From positions 1 through 6,009 of the forward strand of contig JAAYKS010000301.1 in NCBI GenBank assembly GCA_012522285.1: a DNA stretch of 6,009 bases, in the 5' to 3' direction. A program made the position numbers and the translations under genes. The notes below the pieces were generated by a model that had not been told where the DNA came from, searched no databases, and was given only the letters and a program-made list of their open reading frames with translations. Shown piece after piece: positions 1-5,155 of this stretch (positions within the stretch are counted from its first letter, which is position 1; each line of letters begins with the position of its first letter). The DNA is from Clostridiaceae bacterium. GTDB taxonomy: Bacteria; Bacillota; Clostridia; Saccharofermentanales; UBA5734.

Positions 1-146
1 ATCGCGAGCCAGGTTTTCAGGGAACGCCCTTTTCTTTTGGCATGCAGACGGCCATCGCCGCCCTTGCGTGAGGCCAATCGGTTTTTCCGTTCCTGGCGCC
101 GGGCTTCCGCCGTCCAGGACTTGCCGTTCCGCTCTGGTTTTTCCAT
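1..146 (-). CDS. Hypothetical gene, N-terminal fragment, very basic (runs off left edge)
   Basis: An open minus-strand frame starts with ATG at 146-144 and has no stop for 48 codons up to the window edge. A GGTGGAG ribosome-binding site lies at 157-151, four bases before the ATG, and a near-consensus promoter lies about 70 bases upstream (214-242), so promoter, leader, RBS and start are in the right order. The visible peptide begins MEKPERNGKSW and ends near KGRSLKTWLA. About 17 of 48 residues are Lys or Arg, and there is no hydrophobic stretch yet. Codons (CGG, GGC, GCG, CAG) resemble those of the GC-rich neighbours. A basic cytoplasmic tail before a membrane segment (as in penicillin-binding proteins or membrane-anchored proteases) or a nucleic-acid-binding tail would both fit, but this is guesswork; no domain is visible. 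I am fairly sure it is a gene and do not know its function. Confidence 0.6.
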   Translation of the reverse strand, partial: MEKPERNGKSWTAEARRQERKNRLASRKGGDGRLHAKRKGRSLKTWLA

Positions 147-189
147 ACCACTCCACCCCGACCTTTTGGCGTTTTGTACAGTTTCTCAA

Positions 190-206
190 CGTGTTTTTTG
201 CACACG
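190..206 (-). other. Hairpin at the predicted 5' end of the left-edge transcript
   Basis: On the minus strand CGTGT (206-202) and ACACG (194-190) form a perfect 5-bp stem around a 7-nt loop, GCAAAAA. The predicted transcription start is near 207, so the hairpin would sit at the extreme 5' end of the mRNA. Such positions often protect transcripts from 5'-end decay; that role is inferred. There is no U-run after it on the minus strand, so it is not a terminator for the recombinase-like gene. Confidence 0.4.
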
Positions 207-213
207 CTACCGT

Positions 214-242
214 ATTATACATGGACATGCCGGATACATCAA
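214..242 (-). promoter_or_regulatory. Near-consensus sigma-70/sigma-A promoter, reading leftward
   Basis: On the minus strand a -35 box TTGATG (242-237) is separated by exactly 17 bases from a perfect -10 box TATAAT (219-214). Transcription would begin near 207 and give a roughly 60-nt leader before the ATG at 146. The -35 box overlaps the stop codon (241-239) of the recombinase-like gene. The left-edge gene therefore appears to have its own promoter, although readthrough from upstream is also possible because no terminator is seen between the two genes. Confidence 0.75.
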
Positions 243-910
243 TCGCCGCTCTTGCGCTGCTTTTTTCTGGATGGGGACAGATATCCGAGTTCGGCTGCGC
301 GCGTGTAGAAGCTGGTCGGTCGCAATCCCGCGGCTTCCGCGGCTTCCCTGCCGGTCATTATCCCATCCGACCATGCGCGACAGATGTCCCTGAATTGAGG
401 CGGCACCGCAACCGGGGGACGCCCGATGCGCCGCCCTTTTTGCCTTGCGCGTCGAATCCCCTCCCGCCGGTCGCGGGAAGCGCGCTCGCTTTCGGCTCTC
501 GCCAGGGTGCGCGCGAGGCGCAGGGCAGATCGGCCGGACGGAGAGCGCGTATCGATGCCTTCGTCGAGTAATACCAGTTCGGCTCCGGACGCTTCGATGC
601 GGTCCGCCACCGCGGCAAGATCGCGCGCACCGGAGCAGATGCGGTCCGCGGACGCGGTATAGACGACATCCCGGAGACGCAGTTGATCCAGCATACGGTC
701 CCGTTTGTCCCAGACCACTTGACCGCCGAGACCATTGCCGGACTCGGAGGGATATTCCACAAGGATCCGATCAAATCCGCCGATCCCGTCCAGCAACAGC
801 GCCTGGCGGCTGATGTCCGTATCGCCAGGATCCAGTCGGATGTAGCCGATCCGGGTTCCCGAGTCGACGGGGTGGTCCGCCTGGCCCTCCGGATCAGTCG
901 TCGGCGTCAT
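239..910 (-). CDS. Serine recombinase (resolvase/invertase) homologue, catalytically degenerate
   Basis: A 223-residue protein of the small serine recombinase family. The N-terminal resolvase fold starts at RIGYIRLD (20-27). The family motif here is Y-A-R-V-S with the serine as DNA-cleaving nucleophile, but this protein has Asp27 in its place, while Arg25 remains. The DRLGR motif reads DRICS (89-93): the Asp-Arg pair is kept, but the later catalytic Arg is Ser93. The EGIDT motif (118-121 region), the long helix around 133-160 and the GRP hinge (about 163-166) are well conserved. A C-terminal helix-turn-helix follows (about 186-208, REAAEAAGL...FYTRAAELG). Start: ATG at 910 has AGAGGA six bases upstream; an in-frame start at 937 lacks such a site. 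The gene overlaps the end of the CNNM/CorC gene by 17 nt, implying translational coupling. Inference: it probably binds DNA or dimerises but cannot recombine, so a regulatory role is possible. No partner site or inverted repeats mark a mobile element. Confidence 0.8.
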   Translation of the reverse strand: MTPTTDPEGQADHPVDSGTRIGYIRLDPGDTDISRQALLLDGIGGFDRILVEYPSESGNGLGGQVVWDKRDRMLDQLRLRDVVYTASADRICSGARDLAAVADRIEASGAELVLLDEGIDTRSPSGRSALRLARTLARAESERASRDRREGIRRARQKGRRIGRPPVAVPPQFRDICRAWSDGIMTGREAAEAAGLRPTSFYTRAAELGYLSPSRKKQRKSGD

Positions 911-2294
911 TCGATTCCTCTTTGGCCTTTGACGCATGCGGCCGAACCGTCACGAGAATTTTGGAGACGCGGCGGTCATCCATTTCGAGCACTTTAAAGC
1001 AGAGATTGGCATAACGCGCTTCCGGCTGTTCCCCTTCGTCGGGGATGCGGTCGAGTAACCCGACAACCATTCCCGCCAATGTGTCATAGTCGTCTTCCGG
1101 CATCGCCACGCCGACTGCGGCAACGACATCGTCCAGGGCGGTTTGCCCGTCGATCACGAAATTCGTTTCATCGCGACGCACGATTTCGGCTTCTTCCTCG
1201 TCGTACTCGTCCTGCAGGTTGCCCACGATCTCTTCGATGATGTCCTCCAGCGTGACGATGCCCGCCGTTCCGCCGTACTCGTCGATGACAACCGCCATCT
1301 GTGTGTGGTCGCGCTGCATTTCACGGAACAGAGAGTCCACTTGCTTGGTTTCCGGAACAAAAGTGGCCGGCCGCAGCATGTCCCGGAGGGAAAACGGTCT
1401 TCTGAGTTCTTCCGCGGCGATGATCAACAGATCCTTGATATGCAAAATGCCGACAATGTTGTCGATGTTCTCTTCATAGACCGGGATGCGCGTGTACTTC
1501 TCCCGGACCGCAACTTCGACGACTTCCGCAAAACCCGCCTCCACATCCAGTGATGCGATGTTGGTACGGTGGGTCATAATCTCGGATACTTCTTTATCGT
1601 TGAAGTCGAAGATGTTCTCGATCATTTCCTTTTCGGCCTGATGGATGACACCGCTTTCGCGTCCGACATCCACCATGATCCGGATTTCTTCTTCCGTCAC
1701 CGAGCGTTCGTTTTTCGCGGGGTTCACACCGAGCACTTTGAGCATCAGGTTGGTCGTTCCGGAGAGCAGGATGATAAACGGTTTCAAAACGACTCCGACC
1801 GCCGCAATCACGCCGGACACCGATCGTGCGATCTTTTCCGGATTGCTCTGCGCGATGCGTTTGGGTACCAGTTCGCCCATGGTAAGGGAGAAGAACGACA
1901 AGATCAGGGTGATGGTCACCACCGAAATTGTGTACACCGCGGGAAATCGTCCGGCCGGATCGAGCAGCAGCGAGAGTCGACCTGCGAACTTATCCGCGGC
2001 AAAGGCGCTGGACAGGAAGCCGGCCAGGGTCACGCCGACCTGGATGGTCGCCAGAAAGCTGGATGGGTTTTCAATAAGTCGGAGCAGGCGCGCGGCGAGC
2101 TTGTCCCCTTCCTCTGCCTGTTTCCTGACTAGATTGTCATTCAGGCTGATGATGGCGATTTCGGATGCCGAGAAGAATGCATTGATGAAAATGAGGATGA
2201 AAATGATCAGAACATCCCAAAAGGGCGAGGCCGTGCTGCCGGTCGGCGCGCCGATTGAGGTGAGGATGCGTATCATAGTGTCACTGTCGTCCAC
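894..2294 (-). CDS. CNNM/CorC (HlyC)-family membrane protein with CBS domains; probable Mg2+ efflux/homeostasis
   Basis: A 466-residue protein with the full family layout. The DUF21/CNNM membrane domain has hydrophobic segments at about 26-48 (with the FFSASEIAI signature, 40-48), 82-103, 118-140 and 157-178, and the conserved MGELVPKRIA stretch at 139-148. Two CBS domains follow (about 236-290, with THRTNI and the YTRIPVY stretch at 267-273; and about 305-355, with VIDEYGGTAGIVTLEDIIEEIVG). The CorC_HlyC domain is at about 370-452. Family knowledge: CNNM/CorC proteins work in Mg2+ (or Na+/Mg2+) transport at the cytoplasmic membrane, with CBS domains sensing ATP-Mg; the old name hemolysin C is misleading. 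The start is GTG (2294-2292), chosen because AAAGGAG ends six bases upstream; the ATG six codons later has no such site. It lies behind a long structured leader, overlaps the recombinase-like gene, and diverges from corA. Length and motifs are normal. Confidence 0.93.
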   Translation of the reverse strand: MDDSDTMIRILTSIGAPTGSTASPFWDVLIIFILIFINAFFSASEIAIISLNDNLVRKQAEEGDKLAARLLRLIENPSSFLATIQVGVTLAGFLSSAFAADKFAGRLSLLLDPAGRFPAVYTISVVTITLILSFFSLTMGELVPKRIAQSNPEKIARSVSGVIAAVGVVLKPFIILLSGTTNLMLKVLGVNPAKNERSVTEEEIRIMVDVGRESGVIHQAEKEMIENIFDFNDKEVSEIMTHRTNIASLDVEAGFAEVVEVAVREKYTRIPVYEENIDNIVGILHIKDLLIIAAEELRRPFSLRDMLRPATFVPETKQVDSLFREMQRDHTQMAVVIDEYGGTAGIVTLEDIIEEIVGNLQDEYDEEEAEIVRRDETNFVIDGQTALDDVVAAVGVAMPEDDYDTLAGMVVGLLDRIPDEGEQPEARYANLCFKVLEMDDRRVSKILVTVRPHASKAKEESNDADD

Positions 2295-2335
2295 AGGTGT
2301 CTCCTTTGTATGCCGGTTGAATCGGGATGGTCAAA

Positions 2336-2351
2336 GGGGTGATGAAACCCC
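2336..2351 (-). other. GGGGT/ACCCC hairpin in the leader
   Basis: On the minus strand GGGGT (2351-2347) and ACCCC (2340-2336) form a perfect 5-bp stem around TTCATC. Only three T residues follow, so it is a weak terminator at best. It lies about 30 nt before the AAAGGAG site. A second GGGGT at 2372-2368 could compete for the same ACCCC arm, so two foldings are possible. Confidence 0.35.
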
Positions 2352-2375
2352 GCTAAACGCAAAACAACCCCTGGC

Positions 2376-2395
2376 AGGCGGCAAAAAAACCGCCT
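2376..2395 (-). other. Alternative (anti-terminator-like) hairpin overlapping the terminator
   Basis: On the minus strand AGGCGG (2395-2390) and CCGCCT (2381-2376) are perfect complements around an 8-nt loop that contains the T7 run. Bases 2395-2393 (AGG) are also the base of the upstream terminator stem, so the two hairpins cannot both be complete. Forming this one would weaken the terminator and place its U-run in a loop. Whether this switch operates is inferred from the overlap alone. Confidence 0.45.
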
Positions 2396-2410
2396 CGCGG
2401 GGATGCGAGG
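2383..2410 (-). terminator. Intrinsic terminator or attenuator inside the CNNM/CorC leader
   Basis: On the minus strand CCTCGC (2410-2405), loop ATCCCC, and GCGAGG (2398-2393) form a perfect GC-rich 6-bp stem. A CGG spacer and seven T residues (2389-2383) follow. The T-run is on the correct side only for leftward transcription; the plus strand has A7 there. It sits about 130-160 nt after the predicted transcription start and about 90 nt before the CNNM/CorC start codon. It would therefore stop transcripts before that gene and leave a short RNA. The 3-nt gap between stem and T-run makes it less than ideal. Confidence 0.5.
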
Positions 2411-2418
2411 TCATGCGG

Positions 2419-2435
2419 GCTGTGGATTTTACAGC
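2419..2435 (-). other. GCTGT/ACAGC hairpin in the leader
   Basis: GCTGT (2435-2431 on the minus strand) pairs perfectly with ACAGC (2423-2419) around the 7-nt loop AAAATCC. It lies just before the terminator-like hairpin. No T-run follows. Confidence 0.35.
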
Positions 2436-2468
2436 AGAAGACGGTAATATTCCGGATTCTGTGGGGCG

Positions 2469-2513
2469 GGACAGTCCGTTTTCGGTCCTTATCTGGGTCT
2501 GGACTGCTGTCCA
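2469..2513 (-). other. Overlapping GGACAG/CTGTCC inverted repeats in the leader
   Basis: Plus-strand GGACAGTCC (2469-2477) and GGACTGCTGTCC (2501-2512) are each internally self-complementary. They also pair with one another: GGACAG 2469-2474 with CTGTCC 2507-2512, or CAGTCC 2472-2477 with GGACTG 2501-2506. As RNA, the first half of the leader can therefore fold either as two small local hairpins or as one longer stem of 6 bp closing about 32 nt. This bistability suits a sensor region, but the same bases could also be a DNA-level protein-binding site. Confidence 0.4.
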
Positions 2514-2549
2514 AAGTCTTATCTCCTCCATTGTTCGTGTACAGGTGGT

Positions 2550-2558
2550 ATTATAGCA
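2550..2558 (-). promoter_or_regulatory. Extended -10 promoter for the CNNM/CorC gene (leftward)
   Basis: On the minus strand TG-C-TATAAT (2558-2550) matches the extended -10 consensus TGnTATAAT exactly. The position expected for a -35 box (about 2578-2573) reads GCGCAT, a poor match, and lies within a 12-bp palindrome. Extended -10 promoters can work without a good -35 box. Transcription would begin near 2543. Confidence 0.6.
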
Positions 2559-2572
2559 TTACATTTTTCATT

Positions 2573-2584
2573 ATGCGCGCGCAT
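2573..2584. promoter_or_regulatory. 12-bp perfect palindrome between divergent genes (candidate operator)
   Basis: ATGCGCGCGCAT at 2573-2584 is a perfect palindrome of strictly alternating purines and pyrimidines. It covers the -35 position of the leftward promoter and lies 55-66 bases before the corA start codon, so a protein bound here could influence both directions. A chance GC-rich alternation or Z-DNA-prone stretch is the alternative. The corA promoter itself is not clear: TTGTTC at 2531-2536 with TATAGC at 2552-2557 has a short 15-base spacer and is only a weak candidate. Confidence 0.3.
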
Positions 2585-2638
2585 CTGTCAACCTTTTGCG
2601 GTGCGCGTCTCCTGTATCAATGCGACGAGGTCTGGTGG

Positions 2639-3643
2639 ATGGAGATCAATCTGACAACCTATCCCCATGAAGAGGCCCTCTGCGAGGCGGTTCCCCTGTC
2701 TCCTGACAGTTTCCTGGAGATGCCTCCGGAACCCTCGCCCGGCAAAGAGAACAAGGGTCGTGTGAACTGGTTCGACTTTTCCGGTACGCTGGATCCTGCG
2801 GTTGCCAGGCGGTTGACGGAAAGCTGGAAACTTCATTCCCTTGCCGTCGGTGCGGCAGCCGCAACGACTCGGAGTTCGCGCCTGCAGGAGTATGCGGACC
2901 ATCTGCTGCTGGGGTTGGATGCGCTGGCATCGTTTCGGGATGCGGTACCCGACTTTCGACGGATCTGGGTGCTGACGGGGCCCGGGTTTTTCATGACGTT
3001 CCATGAGTCGGAGGAACCGCTGATCGATGTGGTCCGCCAGCGGGTAAATGGACGAATCCCCCCGCATACGGGACCCGGGTACCTGCTTTACGAGTTGGCA
3101 GATGCGTTGCTGGAGGGGTACTACGATGCAGTCGAATCGCTTTCCGAGCAGATCGATCTCCTGGACGACCGGATCACCGAGCGCGCATGGAAGAGCCGGA
3201 AAAATCCGGAAGGCAATGATTTGTCTGCCGTGAAGCGACGGCTGCTGGCGCTCCATCGTGCACTGTCCCCCCTCCGGGACTCTCTGCAGTCTTTCCGCCA
3301 TACGGACGAAGGCGTCATACAAGAGGCCGACCGGGCCTATCTCAGGCATGCGGCCGACCAGGCCCAGTCCATCGTGGACAACATTTCCGTCGCGCGAGAA
3401 ATTCTGGTCGGCATCAACGACGCCCTGGTATCCGCGGCCGGAAAGCGGATGAATGAAGTCATGACGTTTCTGACGGTTTTTACAACTTTTTTCATCCCGA
3501 TCAATTTCATTGCCAGCTTGTACGGCATGAATCTCATCATTCCGGAATTCGGATGGAAAGCCGCCTATCCGGTAGTGATCGGTCTGATGCTGTCCATCGT
3601 ACTTGCCATGTATGTCTGGTTCCGTCGCAAAGGGTGGTTGTGA
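2639..3643 (+). CDS. corA: CorA-family Mg2+/Co2+ transport protein
   Basis: A 334-residue protein of normal CorA length. The large N-terminal cytoplasmic domain (about 1-270) ends in the long stalk helix, followed by two C-terminal membrane segments (about 274-294 and 309-326). The diagnostic YGMN motif is at 295-298, preceded by MNEVMTFLTVFTTFFIPINFIASL and followed by the short outer loop. The C-terminus WFRRKGWL is typical of the family. Known role: homopentameric channel for Mg2+ (and Co2+/Ni2+) uptake across the cytoplasmic membrane, gated by intracellular Mg2+. Start: the frame is open from 2531, but ATG at 2639 is chosen because GAGG (2627-2630) lies eight bases upstream and the product then has the usual length; an earlier ATG at 2573 lacks an RBS. 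It diverges from the CNNM/CorC gene and overlaps the lipase-like gene by 4 nt. Substrate choice between Mg2+ and Co2+ cannot be read from sequence. Confidence 0.93.
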   Translation: MEINLTTYPHEEALCEAVPLSPDSFLEMPPEPSPGKENKGRVNWFDFSGTLDPAVARRLTESWKLHSLAVGAAAATTRSSRLQEYADHLLLGLDALASFRDAVPDFRRIWVLTGPGFFMTFHESEEPLIDVVRQRVNGRIPPHTGPGYLLYELADALLEGYYDAVESLSEQIDLLDDRITERAWKSRKNPEGNDLSAVKRRLLALHRALSPLRDSLQSFRHTDEGVIQEADRAYLRHAADQAQSIVDNISVAREILVGINDALVSAAGKRMNEVMTFLTVFTTFFIPINFIASLYGMNLIIPEFGWKAAYPVVIGLMLSIVLAMYVWFRRKGWL

Positions 3644-5073
3644 TCGTGGTAAAGCATAGTCATAAGGACATTTTGCTTCGATGTGCGGGTCTGGTGCTGC
3701 TGGTCGGCGTTGTCTCCTATGCAGCCGTTTCTGCCACTGGCGTGCGAGTGGGAGACTACCCAGGCGGGAATCCGGAACCGGGCGGTGTTCCACGGCACTC
3801 CAAAGCCGTCTACATTCTGCCCGGCATCTGCGGCAGCGATCTCTATGCCGAGGACGCGCTGTCGGCGGCGGAGCTGTTGTCCCGTGCGCCTGAACTGGCA
3901 GGGTATGTAGACGAAACCTACCACACCGACAAAGGGGAAAGTCTTTGGATCCCCCAGAACATTCATCCCTTTTCCGCGATGGCCATGCTCGCCTGCGACG
4001 AACAAGGTGTACCTCTCATGCCGACGACCACCGAGTCCGATCCCACCACCTACGGTCCGCTCGGGATCTACCAGTATCTGGTTTTGCGTCTGGAAGCGCG
4101 ACTGGGCGACACGTATGATGTCCGATTTTTCCCGTATGACTGGCGGTTGAGTTCCCGCACCAACGCGGAAGCACTCCAGGCGTCGATCGCACAATCCGGG
4201 TATGAAAGTGTATCCCTGGTCGCGCACAGCATGGGCGGGCTGGTGGCCTCCTCCTATTTAGCCATGTCTCCTGATAATCGGGAACGCGTCGACCGGGCGG
4301 TCTTTGTCGCGGTCCCCTTTTTAGGCACGCCGAAAGCACTCTATGCAGCGGAGACCGGCAATTTCTTCAACATGCAGATCATGCGCGGCATGGAACTGCA
4401 GGAACTCAGTCTGGCCGCTTCCCATTTCCGTTCCGTTGCGGAACTCCTGCCGACACGGGAGGCGTTTACGTATATGGAAAGCGGGTATGTGGAAGCCGGC
4501 GGACAGCGCCTGGCCGGATACGAGGCGACGATGCGTCAACTCGCTTCCCTCGGGGATTGTGCCGTCGACCTCTCTTTCCGCCCCGACGCAGAGGCCTTCC
4601 ACCAGTCGCTGATTCTGGCCGACGGCACACACGCTGCCGCGTCGGTGGATTCCGTTTTTCTGTGTGGTGTGGGGAAGGAACTGATTCAAACGGTCTCTTA
4701 TGACCGTCACGGCGCCTTGGAAGGGGCAGCGTTCGGCGGATCCGGAGATGCGACCGTCCCGGTTTGGAGCGCCTCGATGGGGATCAGTGCCACAGGCTCG
4801 AATGAATACGGGTTGGATCCGACACGCGTATTTTACAAGAATGTCTCCCATTTCGGATTTACGTTGGACGCAGATACTGCCAGCTTTATCGCAGCCTTTG
4901 TCCGCGACGGCGACATGCCGGCGGATACGACCGGATTCTCTCTCGACGCGGCACAGGCTACCGCGACCGAAGACGCTTCGTTGGCAAGGTTGACGGACCA
5001 GGTCCAAAACGGGATGTTCGCGCTATATCTTCGCTCCTTTGCAGACCGTCTCGCGGCCAACATCTTTCGCTGA
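3640..5073 (+). CDS. Secreted LCAT-like alpha/beta-hydrolase (lipase/acyltransferase)
   Basis: A 477-residue protein with the lecithin:cholesterol acyltransferase-like pattern. Motifs in order: YILPGICGSDLY (58-69, oxyanion-hole region, like the PG-GS-L motif of the family), FFPYDWRLS (163-171; the YDWR motif is characteristic), VAHSMGG (194-200, nucleophile elbow, Ser197), GGSGDATVP (366-373, Asp370) and NVSHFGF (401-407, His404). Together these give a complete Ser-Asp-His triad. The N-terminus has Lys/His/Arg residues, then a hydrophobic stretch (about 11-31, LLRCAGLVLLVGVVSYAAVSA), consistent with a signal peptide or N-terminal anchor. It probably acts outside the membrane on acyl esters or phospholipids; the substrate is unknown. 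Start: GTG at 3640 overlaps the corA stop (GTGA), with AAAGGG (3629-3634) five bases upstream. GTG 3646 and GTG 3634 are possible alternatives, and the frame is open back to 3553 inside corA. The overlap indicates translational coupling to corA; why these two go together is unclear. Confidence 0.85.
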   Translation: MIVVKHSHKDILLRCAGLVLLVGVVSYAAVSATGVRVGDYPGGNPEPGGVPRHSKAVYILPGICGSDLYAEDALSAAELLSRAPELAGYVDETYHTDKGESLWIPQNIHPFSAMAMLACDEQGVPLMPTTTESDPTTYGPLGIYQYLVLRLEARLGDTYDVRFFPYDWRLSSRTNAEALQASIAQSGYESVSLVAHSMGGLVASSYLAMSPDNRERVDRAVFVAVPFLGTPKALYAAETGNFFNMQIMRGMELQELSLAASHFRSVAELLPTREAFTYMESGYVEAGGQRLAGYEATMRQLASLGDCAVDLSFRPDAEAFHQSLILADGTHAAASVDSVFLCGVGKELIQTVSYDRHGALEGAAFGGSGDATVPVWSASMGISATGSNEYGLDPTRVFYKNVSHFGFTLDADTASFIAAFVRDGDMPADTTGFSLDAAQATATEDASLARLTDQVQNGMFALYLRSFADRLAANIFR

Positions 5074-5089
5074 CCGCTCTGAAATGGTT

Positions 5090-5125
5090 ACACACAAAAG
5101 GCCTGCCTCTCAGCGGCTGTGTTTT
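5090..5125 (+). terminator. Weak terminator-like stem-loop after the lipase-like gene
   Basis: ACACA (5092-5096) can pair with TGTGT (5118-5122), with an inner GCC/GGC pairing (5101-5103 with 5115-5117) and an AAAG bulge. T residues run to 5125. The stem is interrupted and the T-run short, so termination here is only possible, not convincing. The stretch 5074-5155 between the genes holds no clear promoter. Confidence 0.22.
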
Positions 5126-5155
5126 AGCGATTCATAGACCTGGATGAGGTTAACA

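Larger units (their letters stand above)
2295..2543 (-). promoter_or_regulatory. Long structured 5' leader of the CNNM/CorC gene (candidate attenuator or riboswitch)
   Basis: From the predicted start near 2543 to the GTG at 2294 there is about 249 nt of untranslated RNA. In transcript order it holds: a hairpin at 2513-2500 (TGGAC-loop AGCA-GTCCA) whose arm can instead pair with 2474-2469; a hairpin at 2435-2419 (GCTGT/ACAGC, 7-nt loop); a terminator-like hairpin at 2410-2393 followed by a U7 run; an overlapping alternative hairpin at 2395-2376; and a hairpin at 2351-2336 (GGGGT/ACCCC, 6-nt loop) before the ribosome-binding site. Such a layout is typical of leaders that control readthrough. 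I compared it by eye with remembered consensus features of the M-box Mg2+ and yybP-ykoY Mn2+ riboswitches and saw no match. The regulating signal is unknown; Mg2+ is a guess from the downstream gene. Confidence 0.5.

Noticed and set aside
30..60. Minus-strand GGCGATGG resembling the start of a fluoride (crcB) riboswitch
   Set aside because: It lies within the left-edge coding frame, the following conserved bases do not match, and the 3' half would be outside the window.
80..144. Two copies of GGTTTTTCC (80-88 and 136-144)
   Set aside because: They fall inside the left-edge coding frame in different registers, are only 9 nt and AT-rich in the middle; most likely chance.
17..205. A 62-codon minus-strand frame from GTG at 205
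   Set aside because: The start codon would sit only about 2 nt inside the predicted transcript and has no RBS. The frame beginning at ATG 146 in another register has an RBS, a suitable leader and continues to the edge.
239..910. A mobile element carrying the recombinase-like gene
   Set aside because: No terminal repeats, target duplications or res-type repeat clusters flank it, and the catalytic residues are missing.
1645..2556. A 303-codon plus-strand open frame opposite the CNNM/CorC gene
   Set aside because: It lies antisense to a clearly conserved protein, shows no family motifs, and its openness follows from the GC-rich codon pattern of the real gene.
2531..2638. The upstream in-frame extension of corA (starting at 2531 or 2573)
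   Set aside because: There is no RBS at either site, the added peptide is Cys/Trp-rich and unlike CorA N-termini, and it overlaps the leftward promoter and palindrome.
2588..3793. A 401-codon minus-strand open frame opposite corA
   Set aside because: It is antisense to a gene with an unmistakable GMN motif and CorA ending; the frame encodes low-complexity basic peptide with no recognisable domain.
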